From: J061 sp003695725 [NCBI: Candidatus Schekmanbacteria bacterium]
GTDB taxonomy: Bacteria; Schekmanbacteria; GWA2-38-11
Direction: 5' to 3'
DNA: 7,093 nt
NCBI GenBank assembly: GCA_003695725.1
Contig: RFHX01000287.1
Location: 1 to 7,093, forward strand
Below, piece by piece: positions 1 to 6,572 of this stretch. Numbering within the stretch: position 1 is the first letter of the stretch; the number at the start of each line of letters is the position of its first letter. The position numbers and the translations under genes were made by a program. The notes under the pieces were generated by a model. The model was not told where the DNA came from. It ran no database searches and worked only from the letters and a program-made list of their open reading frames with translations.

Positions 1-30
1 ATAAATTAGTGAAATTTATCAATAATTAAA

Positions 31-35
31 AGGAG
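31..35 (+). promoter_or_regulatory. ribosome binding site of cheY
   Basis: AGGAG lies seven bases before the ATG at 43, a near-ideal Shine-Dalgarno spacing, and fixes the cheY start. The rest of bases 1-42 is very AT-rich. I could not recognise a convincing promoter there, so the operon promoter is probably further upstream or the transcript starts in an earlier gene. Confidence 0.85.
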
Positions 36-42
36 ATAAGTT

Positions 43-414
43 ATGGATGTATTGATTGTAGATGATTCTTCCGTAATGAGGAAAATCTTAACACGCAGTT
101 TAAGACAATCTAATTTGGATATTGGAGAAATCATCGAAGCATCTGACGGAGAAGAAGCACTAAATAAAATCAAAGAAAATTCTGTTCAGCTTGTTCTATG
201 TGATGTCAATATGCCCAAACTCAATGGCCTCGAGTTTGTCAAAAAAGTCAAAGAAAACAACATCTCTCCTGATACAAAAATAATAATGGTAACAAGTGAA
301 GGCGGCTTGGATACAGTAAACCAAGCAGTAGAAAATGGCGCCAAGGGATTTATCGTAAAACCTTTTTCAGCTGAGGATTTTAAAAAGAAAATAGAACATC
401 TGTGCGCCGCTTAA
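43..414 (+). CDS. cheY: CheY, single-domain chemotaxis response regulator
   Basis: This is a stand-alone receiver domain of 123 residues, the usual CheY length, with no output domain. All the catalytic positions are visible: acidic pair D7-D8 for Mg2+ binding, phospho-acceptor D54 in the motif CDVNMP, T84 in the switch position, and K106 in the VKPF motif. F103 stands where enteric CheY has the switch tyrosine, a common replacement. By family knowledge it is phosphorylated by CheA in the cytoplasm and carries the signal to the output, usually the flagellar switch. It starts the cluster, and the two genes just downstream encode CheX-like proteins that should dephosphorylate it. A start at 43 is supported by a strong AGGAG. 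A CheY acting as a phosphate sink, or in a non-flagellar pathway, cannot be excluded without flagellar neighbours. Confidence 0.96.
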   Translation: MDVLIVDDSSVMRKILTRSLRQSNLDIGEIIEASDGEEALNKIKENSVQLVLCDVNMPKLNGLEFVKKVKENNISPDTKIIMVTSEGGLDTVNQAVENGAKGFIVKPFSAEDFKKKIEHLCAA

Positions 415-452
415 AAGATGATTTTCAATGTCTTTGCAGAAGTAGAATTCTT

Positions 453-457
453 AGGAG
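453..457 (+). promoter_or_regulatory. ribosome binding site that sets the cheX start
   Basis: AGGAG seven bases before the ATG at 465 identifies that codon as the start. The same frame is open back to a GTG at 402 inside cheY, but that codon has no comparable ribosome binding site and would add 21 residues unlike the family. Confidence 0.85.
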
Positions 458-464
458 TGAGATA

Positions 465-950
465 ATGGAAAATATTTTAGCTATGCTTTCAGAAGCTACT
501 AAGGAAGTTTTTCAAACAATGATGTCATACGACATAGACACATATCAGGAAAAATTGGATGAATTTGCCGATAAGATTCATATGAGCACGATCATTACAT
601 TAGATGGCACAATAAAAGGAGCGCTTGTTTTTCATTGCTCGAATAATTTTGCCCAAAAGATTACATCTGCCCTTCTCAATACAGATCCCTCAGACACTTT
701 GGAAGAAGTGGAAATAAAAGATGCCATTTCTGAATTGACAAATATCATTGCCGGAACACTCAAGAATAAAATAAACAATTTAGGTCATACATTCACTCTA
801 TCCATACCAAAAAATCTTAATTGGTCTGAATATATCAATGAAACAAAACATTCTAAAAAAGAAAGGATAATAAAATTCAAATCAAAGGATGACTACTTCT
901 TTCTCGAATTGCTCTCTCATAAGGAGAAAGAACTCAAAAAAGCATCCTGA
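465..950 (+). CDS. cheX: CheX-type CheY-P phosphatase
   Basis: The product has 161 residues, close to the usual length of CheX (about 155). The key evidence is the CheC/CheX/FliY signature D-x3-E-x2-N, seen as D86, E90 and N93 in DAISELTN, followed by G97 and by P115 in SIP at about the family spacing. In this family the Glu and Asn side chains enter the CheY active site and speed hydrolysis of the phospho-aspartate. CheC and FliY normally carry two such motifs and CheX one, and one is present here, favouring CheX. The residues before the motif (about 40-60) resemble the family beta strands, with a GxIxGxLVF-like pattern. No signal peptide or membrane segment is seen, so the protein is cytoplasmic. 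The gene lies 50 bases after cheY and 11 bases before a second CheX-like gene, fitting a role in ending the CheY signal. Activity is inferred from the motif. Confidence 0.9.
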   Translation: MENILAMLSEATKEVFQTMMSYDIDTYQEKLDEFADKIHMSTIITLDGTIKGALVFHCSNNFAQKITSALLNTDPSDTLEEVEIKDAISELTNIIAGTLKNKINNLGHTFTLSIPKNLNWSEYINETKHSKKERIIKFKSKDDYFFLELLSHKEKELKKAS

Positions 951-961
951 GGGCAAAGCAA

Positions 962-1966
962 ATGGATGAAAAACTGATTGAAAAAGTTGAAGAAAAAATA
1001 GGAGATATCCTTGAACCTTTTAACAAGGATATAGACGAAATATTCAAAACTTTTTCAGAGAAGCCTATAAAATCACTTCATAAAAAGAGCTCGACGATTG
1101 AGGGAAAAGAATTTTTAACTTCAGAAAAGAATAAAAAGGCAGTTATTTGCACACTAAATTCAGATGAAGAATTTAAAGGTACAATATATCTATCCTTTAG
1201 TTATGAGGAAGTTTGCACCATTTCAGGAATAGTTAATGGATTGGCTGAAAATGATGTAGAAGAAAAAATCAAAAGCGGAAATTATGACGAAAATGACATC
1301 GATACTGTATCAGAAATTGCAAATCAGATAGCTTCAAAACTCAACAGCGCATTCAACCCTGTCTCACCTAAAAAAGTTCATTTCATAAAGAAAGCACATT
1401 TCATAAATGAGGGAAATGAGGAAAGCGGGAACAATATATTAAATGAAAATGAGAAATATCTTTCAAACGAATTCTCCATCAGCATTGAAGGAAATGATTT
1501 AGGAGTGCTCTTTATTCTCATTCCTTTAGATACAGGAGCAGAAATTTTAGGTTTGGCTGAAGATGATGAGGAATCAGAAAAGAAAAAAGAAAAAAAAGTA
1601 AGAAAGATAATCGTGTTGGCAGAAGAGTTAGACTCTGAAAGTGAAACAACATATTCAGAAGCCGCAAAGAGTATCGAAGCAGAAATACTCTCCTGTAAAT
1701 GCGATTCCGACATCAGTCAAAAAGGAGAACTCAAAGAGGCAGACATCATCTTTTTAGATTTTGAAAATGACCCTGAAAAGGGGATTTCAATCTGTAAAGA
1801 AGTAATCAATTCAGCAGGCAAAGGCAAAAAAGTTATCTTATCATCCAAAAACATAACCAAACCTATCTTGATGAAAGCGCTATCGAATGGAATAAACGAT
1901 ATCATTGTCAAACCAACGACTACGGAAACTGTAGTTAAAAAAGTTCAAATGAATATGGAGCAATAG
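962..1966 (+). CDS. CheX-like phosphatase domain fused to a degenerate receiver domain
   Basis: This 334-residue protein has two parts. Residues about 1-198 look CheX-like: D114, E118 and N121 in DTVSEIAN reproduce the D-x3-E-x2-N phosphatase signature, and strands around 61-80 and 171-190 fit the fold. This part is longer than ordinary CheX, with an Asn/Glu-rich insertion near 148-168. A charged linker at about 199-214 (Glu/Asp then Lys runs) leads to a receiver-like domain at about 215-330. There, A220-E221 replaces the normal Asp-Asp metal pair, while D266 (in FLDFE), S294 and K317 (in IVKP) occupy the phospho-acceptor, switch and lysine positions. Whether it accepts phosphate is uncertain. 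It may be a regulatory pseudo-receiver controlling the attached phosphatase. The gene starts 11 bases after cheX with a weak GAGGG-like site, and its stop is one base from the cheA start, implying translational coupling. I know no accepted gene symbol for this fusion. Confidence 0.72.
   Translation: MDEKLIEKVEEKIGDILEPFNKDIDEIFKTFSEKPIKSLHKKSSTIEGKEFLTSEKNKKAVICTLNSDEEFKGTIYLSFSYEEVCTISGIVNGLAENDVEEKIKSGNYDENDIDTVSEIANQIASKLNSAFNPVSPKKVHFIKKAHFINEGNEESGNNILNENEKYLSNEFSISIEGNDLGVLFILIPLDTGAEILGLAEDDEESEKKKEKKVRKIIVLAEELDSESETTYSEAAKSIEAEILSCKCDSDISQKGELKEADIIFLDFENDPEKGISICKEVINSAGKGKKVILSSKNITKPILMKALSNGINDIIVKPTTTETVVKKVQMNMEQ
1957..1960 (+). promoter_or_regulatory. ribosome binding site of cheA inside the preceding gene
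   Basis: GGAG sits seven bases before the cheA ATG at 1968 and inside the last codons of the CheX-receiver gene. The upstream TAG (1964-1966) and the ATG are separated by one base, so ribosomes ending the upstream gene can start cheA directly. Confidence 0.7.
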
Positions 1967-1967
1967 A

Positions 1968-4631
1968 ATGTCTTTTCAGATAAGTGAAAAAATAAAGAAG
2001 ATAATCGATCAGATAAATGCGCTTCTTATAGCAGACAGCGATGATTCAGCATTCAACAAGGAACTAAATGAAAAACTTATCGAGTTAAAATCAGCCCTTG
2101 AAAAATGTGATGATAAAAGCCTTCATAGTTTAATCGATAAATTGAATAAGCTCATCGAATATGAAGAAAAAAGCAGTAATTCATCGAATTCAGGTTATGA
2201 AGAATATATCAATCAAGTAAAATTGGTCATCTCAGAAATTGAAAATGGTTCTAATGATAAATCATCTGAACTTATTGATAATGATACAAAAAAAGAGGAA
2301 GACACCCTTATTGACTTTTCCGAAGAGGATTATGAACTTTACAATGATTTTATAGCTGAAGCATTAGAACATCTTCAAAACATTGAAGAATCAGTAATAG
2401 GGCTTGAAAACAACAGTTGTGATGAAGAGCTTCTCAATAGTATATTTCGCGCCTTTCACACCATAAAGGGCAATTCAGCATTCTTGAATCTAACCAAAAT
2501 GAATATTCTTGCCCACAAATCAGAAAACCTTCTCGATGCAGTAAGACAGAATAAGATCAATTACAATCCTTCCATAGCTGATGTCATCTTGGAATCAGTA
2601 GATATTCTTAAAAAAATGATCTCTACGCTGACAGAAAGCATAAAACAAAAAAAATCGTTTAAAGAAGAAACTGAAATAAACGAAATTATCGCAAAAATCG
2701 AGCAAGCATTGAATGAATCTTCACCTACCACTTCAAGGGAAGAAAAAGAAAACTTAATTTCAGAGGAAAATAAAGAATCCCTCAATGAAACTGATGATAA
2801 TAAACAAAGGGGAAAACAATTTACACTTTTTTCAGAAGAATCAGACAAAAGTTTTCTTTCTGATTTCATTGAAGAATGCAATGAATATATCAGCAATGCT
2901 GAAGCATCACTCTTAGAGCTTGAAACTGACCCTAATGACAAAGAAGCAATAAATACAATATTTAGAGCTTTTCATACAATCAAAGGAACTTCATCGTTTC
3001 TTGGGATCACACCAATTTCTGAACTTAGCCATAAGGTTGAATCACTATTAATTCCAGTACGAGACGGAAAAAAATCATTCAGCGAAACCTATGCCGACAT
3101 TTCCCTTCAAGCCATTGATTATTTAAAGGAACTGCTGAAATTAATTCAAATATCAATCGATGGAGGGAATATAGAAGAGCCGGAAGGATTTATAAATTTC
3201 TTGAAAAAATTAGACAACCCTGAAGAACTGTTATCAGTTAAAAAGATTGAAAGCGATGTACCGCGACTTGGCGAAATTCTTGTTGGTGAAGGCAAAATCT
3301 CAAAGGAGGATTTAGAATCTGCAGCATCAAAAGAAGGAAACGAGCCAATAGGGGTTAAATTGGTCAAAACAGGAGTTGCATCAGTAAAAGATGTTGCACA
3401 AGCAATAAGAAAACAGAAAAAAATTTCAGAAGTATTTCAGTCTCAGGACTCTTCTGTAAGGGTACGCACCGACCGTCTTGACAGACTTATTGATATGGTA
3501 GGAGAATTGGTAATTGCCCACTCAATGGTCGTGCAGGACACAACATCGCTCACACAACAATCAGAACTGCAAAAAAAACTTTCTCATTGCGGAAAAATTG
3601 TAAGAGAATTGCAGGATCTTAGTCTCGCAATTAGAATGGTCCCATTAAAGCCTACATTTCAAAAAATGACACGCCTCGTTCGAGACCTTTCAAGAAAAAG
3701 CGGAAAAGCCATTAACTTCATCACAAATGGAGAAGAAACAGAAATTGACAGAAATATGGTCGATATCCTTAATGACCCTCTTGTGCATTTGCTGAGAAAC
3801 GCAGTTGACCATGGCATAGAAGACAAGGAAACAAGGCAAAAGATGGGAAAAGAGGGAACAGGCACTGTGAAGCTTATCGCCTACCACTCGGGAGGTAATG
3901 TCGTATTGGAAATCATTGATGACGGGAAAGGTCTGGACAAAGAAAAAATCATTAACAAAGCCATAAACAAGGGAATTTTTACAGGTAAGGAAAATTTGTC
4001 TGATAATGAAATTTTCAACTGCATATTTGAACCCGGATTTTCCACTGCTGAAAAAATCACTGACATATCAGGTCGAGGAGTAGGACTAGATGTAGTGAAA
4101 AAAAATATTGAATCCTTAAGAGGGAAGATAATTATTTCTTCAGAAAAAGGGAAAGGATGCAAATTCACTATACGCCTTCCTCTAACAATGGCTATCACAG
4201 ACGGAATGATCATTAAATGTGGGAATCACAGATTCATAATACCAACAATAAATATTTCAATGAGCTTCAAGCTGGAAGAAAATATGATCTCAACAATAGC
4301 CGGCAAAGGGGAAATAATAAACCTTCGAAATCAAATATATCCCTTTTTTAGGCTGTCGGAAATCTTCAAAATTCCGCCAGATATAAAAAGCGTAGATGAA
4401 GGAATTGCCATAATCATCAATGACACACAAAATCCATACATTCTTTTGGTCGATGGAATTCTTGGACAACAACAGGTTGTAGCAAAATCTTTAGGTAATC
4501 ATTTTATTAATCTGCCTTCAGTTTCTGGTGGTGCAATTCTTGCTGACGGAAGAGTGGGACTAATTCTCGATACATCAGGGCTTTTTCAAATGGCAAAAGA
4601 AACAAAGCGAAAAAGGACGGTAAATTTATAA
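1968..4631 (+). CDS. cheA: CheA, chemotaxis histidine kinase with two phosphotransfer domains
   Basis: At 887 residues this is longer than a classical CheA (about 650-700). Order of parts: a helical charged extension at 1-120; Hpt1 at about 121-222 with phospho-acceptor H164 in RAFHTIKG and supporting E186; an acidic Ser/Asn-rich linker at 223-292; Hpt2 at about 293-395 with H336 in an identical RAFHTIKG core and E358; a duplicated LGEIL-type module at about 433-480; the P3 dimerisation helices from about 495; and the P4 ATPase with N box around N611 (HLLRNAVDHG), G1 box D651-G655, GFST near 690-693 and G2 box G702-G706. A CheW-like P5 domain runs from about 740 to the end. No P2 domain for docking CheY or CheB is recognisable. 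No receiver is fused at the C-terminus. By family knowledge it autophosphorylates on His in trans under receptor control with CheW, then phosphorylates CheY and CheB. Confidence 0.95.
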   Translation: MSFQISEKIKKIIDQINALLIADSDDSAFNKELNEKLIELKSALEKCDDKSLHSLIDKLNKLIEYEEKSSNSSNSGYEEYINQVKLVISEIENGSNDKSSELIDNDTKKEEDTLIDFSEEDYELYNDFIAEALEHLQNIEESVIGLENNSCDEELLNSIFRAFHTIKGNSAFLNLTKMNILAHKSENLLDAVRQNKINYNPSIADVILESVDILKKMISTLTESIKQKKSFKEETEINEIIAKIEQALNESSPTTSREEKENLISEENKESLNETDDNKQRGKQFTLFSEESDKSFLSDFIEECNEYISNAEASLLELETDPNDKEAINTIFRAFHTIKGTSSFLGITPISELSHKVESLLIPVRDGKKSFSETYADISLQAIDYLKELLKLIQISIDGGNIEEPEGFINFLKKLDNPEELLSVKKIESDVPRLGEILVGEGKISKEDLESAASKEGNEPIGVKLVKTGVASVKDVAQAIRKQKKISEVFQSQDSSVRVRTDRLDRLIDMVGELVIAHSMVVQDTTSLTQQSELQKKLSHCGKIVRELQDLSLAIRMVPLKPTFQKMTRLVRDLSRKSGKAINFITNGEETEIDRNMVDILNDPLVHLLRNAVDHGIEDKETRQKMGKEGTGTVKLIAYHSGGNVVLEIIDDGKGLDKEKIINKAINKGIFTGKENLSDNEIFNCIFEPGFSTAEKITDISGRGVGLDVVKKNIESLRGKIIISSEKGKGCKFTIRLPLTMAITDGMIIKCGNHRFIIPTINISMSFKLEENMISTIAGKGEIINLRNQIYPFFRLSEIFKIPPDIKSVDEGIAIIINDTQNPYILLVDGILGQQQVVAKSLGNHFINLPSVSGGAILADGRVGLILDTSGLFQMAKETKRKRTVNL

Positions 4632-4637
4632 ATATTG

Positions 4638-4644
4638 AAAGGAG
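4638..4644 (+). promoter_or_regulatory. ribosome binding site of cheW
   Basis: AAAGGAG, six bases before the ATG at 4651, within the 19-base gap after cheA. It is one of the strongest sites in the window, consistent with independent and efficient initiation of the adaptor gene. Confidence 0.85.
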
Positions 4645-4650
4645 TTTAAA

Positions 4651-5172
4651 ATGGAAAAGAATCATAGCGAACATAGCGAAAAATTAGGAGGAAAATTTTT
4701 AACCTTCTTTCTCGGGAAAGAAGAATATGGGCTTCCAATATTAACGGTGCAGGAAATAATTGCTTTACTGCCAATTACTCCCGTTCCGAGGACACCAAAT
4801 TACTTCAAGGGATTAACTAATCTTAGAGGAAAAATCATTCCTGTTATGGACTTGCGCTTAAAATTTGGAATGGAAGAATTGGAACCAACTGATGAAACCT
4901 GTATCATTGTCGTACGAACTTCAAAACAATTGATGGGACTAATAGTTGATAGAGTATCTGAAGTTAAAAATATCTCTGATGAATCAATAGATGAACCGCC
5001 TGAATTTGGCGACAATAGCATAACTGATTATCTTTCAGCGATTGGAAAATCAAATGAATCAGTTGTCCTGATAGTAGATATAGAAAAAGTAGTCAATACC
5101 AATGAATTATCAGAAATTAATTTCAATGAAGTTGAAAACAGCAGTGCAAATTCAGAAGAAAATATCTCTTAG
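4651..5172 (+). CDS. cheW: CheW, adaptor linking chemoreceptors to CheA
   Basis: A 173-residue single CheW domain, slightly longer than the usual 150-170. Recognisable family features are the N-terminal strand FLTFFLGKEEYGLPI (16-30), TNLRGKIIPVMDLR (56-69) with the conserved receptor- and kinase-contacting arginine R59, and GLIVDRVSEV (96-105). These are the two beta-barrel halves that bind the CheA P5 domain and the receptor tip. The last 25 or so residues (from about 150) are rich in Asn, Ser and Glu, look unstructured and are not part of the conserved fold. The protein is cytoplasmic with no membrane segment. It follows cheA by 19 bases, the standard pairing for stoichiometric array components. 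An alternative such as CheV is excluded because no receiver domain follows. Confidence 0.95.
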   Translation: MEKNHSEHSEKLGGKFLTFFLGKEEYGLPILTVQEIIALLPITPVPRTPNYFKGLTNLRGKIIPVMDLRLKFGMEELEPTDETCIIVVRTSKQLMGLIVDRVSEVKNISDESIDEPPEFGDNSITDYLSAIGKSNESVVLIVDIEKVVNTNELSEINFNEVENSSANSEENIS

Positions 5173-5196
5173 ATTAACAATCTTAATTTAGAAACT

Positions 5197-6039
5197 ATGG
5201 AAAAACCTAAGATAAAGAAATTCGAATTTGGAAAAATTGCTCAAACAATAAAGCAAATAAGCGGCATCAATCTCTCTGCAGAAAAAGAATCAATGATAAG
5301 ATCCCGCCTACTGAAGCGTATAAGAGCACTAAATTTCAAATCATTAAATGAATATCTCAATTATTATAATAATGATAAAAGCGGAAGAGAAATTTACGAA
5401 ATCATAGACCTTCTAACAACCAACAAGACAAACTTTTTTCGTGAAAAACATCATTTTGAATTTATAAAAGAAGTGGTCATTCCTGAAATAAAACACAGAC
5501 AGTACTTCATATGGAGCGCTGGTTGTTCTTCAGGAGAAGAGCCCTATTCTATTGCAATGCTGCTCCATAGCATTTTGCCCGAATCTTACCTTTCAAATGT
5601 AAAAATTCTTGCAACTGATATTTCAACAAGAATGATTCATAAAGCGCAAGAGGGCATCTACGACAAAGAATCTATAAAAGAACTCCCCGAATATTATTTA
5701 GAACAATACTTTAAACCTATCAAAAGCAAACACGGAACGAAATATATACTAAAAAATATCATTAAAGAGTCAGTAGTTTTTGCAAAACTTAACTTGATGG
5801 ACCCTTGGCCTATGAAAGGTCCGTTCGATTTGATCCTTTGCCGAAATGTAATGATCTATTTCGATAAAGAAACACGAGAAAGACTTATCAATCGTTTTCT
5901 CGAAATGTTAAAGGAGAACGGCTATCTCTTTGTGGGGCATTCAGAAAATTTAGCAGGAATCAAAACATCTTTGGAATATATAGAGCCGGCAATATACCAA
6001 AAGCCTGCAACGGAAAGAAGAAAAAAGGCAAAATTATGA
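5197..6039 (+). CDS. cheR: CheR, chemoreceptor glutamate methyltransferase
   Basis: This is a complete 280-residue CheR, the usual length. An N-terminal helical domain (about 10-80) ends in LTTNKTNFFRE (73-83), the conserved basic region before the catalytic domain. The S-adenosylmethionine fold shows WSAGCSSGEEPYSIAM (106-121) including the Gly-rich SAM loop and E115, the second-strand acid D141 in ATDIS, N199 in KLNLMD, CRNVMIYFD (215-223) and GHSENL (247-252). It transfers methyl groups from S-adenosylmethionine to glutamates on receptor cytoplasmic helices, opposing CheB. The beta-subdomain (about 155-192) is present, but its loop reads KSKHG and lacks the glycine-rich stretch of enteric CheR, so tethering to a receptor C-terminal pentapeptide is doubtful. 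The ATG at 5197 lacks a good Shine-Dalgarno, the gap from cheW is 24 bases, and the next in-frame ATG (residue 33) would delete family sequence. The 3' end overlaps cheD by four bases. Confidence 0.95.
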   Translation: MEKPKIKKFEFGKIAQTIKQISGINLSAEKESMIRSRLLKRIRALNFKSLNEYLNYYNNDKSGREIYEIIDLLTTNKTNFFREKHHFEFIKEVVIPEIKHRQYFIWSAGCSSGEEPYSIAMLLHSILPESYLSNVKILATDISTRMIHKAQEGIYDKESIKELPEYYLEQYFKPIKSKHGTKYILKNIIKESVVFAKLNLMDPWPMKGPFDLILCRNVMIYFDKETRERLINRFLEMLKENGYLFVGHSENLAGIKTSLEYIEPAIYQKPATERRKKAKL

Positions 6040-6560
6040 TTCATACAGTTGGTTTGGCAGATATGAAAATATCTTCTTCAAAAGAAGATATCATCATAAC
6101 CCATGGACTGGGAAGCTGTTTAGGTATTACCGTCTATGACCCTTTGGCTCATATAGGTGGAATGCTTCATGTAATGCTTCCTTTTTCCAATATCGACCCT
6201 GAAAGAGCAAAGGAAAAACCTTTTATGTTTGTTGACACGGGATTGCCTAAACTTTTTATAAGCTGTTACGAGATGGGAGCTTCCAAAGATAGACTAATTG
6301 TAACTGTGTGCGGCGGAGCAAATCCTCTGGGAATGAGCAACAACAAAGTTTTCAACATTGGTGAAAGGAATTTTGCAATCCTTCAAAAACTTCTCGACAA
6401 AAATAATGTATCTCTTGCAGCCTGTGATATAGGCGGCACTCAATCGAGAACAATGACACTCGAAATTGCAACCGGTAGAGTTTCTCTGAAAATAAATGGC
6501 TATGAAAATAAGGTCTTGTTTGACGCTTCTACAGACAAAAGCGCTCAAGTTTTCAAATAA
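6036..6560 (+). CDS. cheD: CheD, chemoreceptor glutamine deamidase
   Basis: A 174-residue CheD of normal length. The catalytic cysteine C28 lies in THGLGSCLG, the histidine H45 in GGMLHVMLP and the threonine T22 just ahead, matching the Cys-His-Thr arrangement of Thermotoga CheD. NIGERN (107-112) and DIGGTQSR (131-138) are further family motifs. It hydrolyses selected receptor glutamine side chains to glutamate, making methylation sites for CheR. In Bacillus and Thermotoga, CheD also binds CheC and increases its phosphatase activity. No CheC lies in this window, only two CheX-like proteins, so that partner is open. The ATGA overlap with cheR (start at 6036, cheR stop 6037-6039) implies translational coupling. 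A weak AAGG precedes the start. Confidence 0.95.
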   Translation: MIHTVGLADMKISSSKEDIIITHGLGSCLGITVYDPLAHIGGMLHVMLPFSNIDPERAKEKPFMFVDTGLPKLFISCYEMGASKDRLIVTVCGGANPLGMSNNKVFNIGERNFAILQKLLDKNNVSLAACDIGGTQSRTMTLEIATGRVSLKINGYENKVLFDASTDKSAQVFK

Positions 6561-6565
6561 GGGGA
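6559..6565 (+). promoter_or_regulatory. ribosome binding site of cheB
   Basis: AAGGGGA overlaps the last bases of the cheD stop codon and lies seven bases before the ATG at 6573, fixing the cheB start and placing the gene in the same transcript. Confidence 0.75.
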
Positions 6566-6572
6566 TCATATT

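Noticed and set aside
3-29. Possible tail of an upstream gene: an open frame from base 3 ending in TAA at 27-29
   Set aside because: Only eight codons are visible and none forms a recognisable motif. Such a short open stretch is expected by chance in AT-rich DNA.
1-42. Promoter for the operon
   Set aside because: The leader is AT-rich enough to give -10-like hexamers by chance, and no matching -35 element at proper spacing or sigma-28/sigma-54 pattern was convincing.
402-464. Upstream extension of cheX from a GTG at 402, overlapping the end of cheY
   Set aside because: The GTG has no ribosome binding site, the added 21 residues are unlike the family, and the ATG at 465 has a well-spaced AGGAG.
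465-950. CheC or FliY identity for the first phosphatase gene
   Set aside because: Only one D-x3-E-x2-N motif is seen in 161 residues. CheC and FliY carry two and are longer, and there is no FliN-like C-terminal domain.
1378-1713. Minus-strand open frame inside the CheX-receiver gene
   Set aside because: It is the antisense of a well-supported coding gene, is Ser/Phe-rich as expected for the reverse of Lys/Glu-rich sequence, and shows no family motif.
962-1966. Frameshifted or merged pair of genes instead of a true fusion
   Set aside because: The frame is open without interruption, the charged linker at residues 199-214 is typical of a domain joint, and no internal start with a ribosome binding site precedes the receiver part.
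3659-4213. Several minus-strand open frames opposite the cheA ATPase region
   Set aside because: They lie opposite conserved kinase boxes on the plus strand and have no ribosome binding sites or recognisable products.
6294-6569. Minus-strand frame opposite cheD
   Set aside because: It is fully antisense to cheD, whose catalytic motifs are intact, and its composition is that of a shadow frame.
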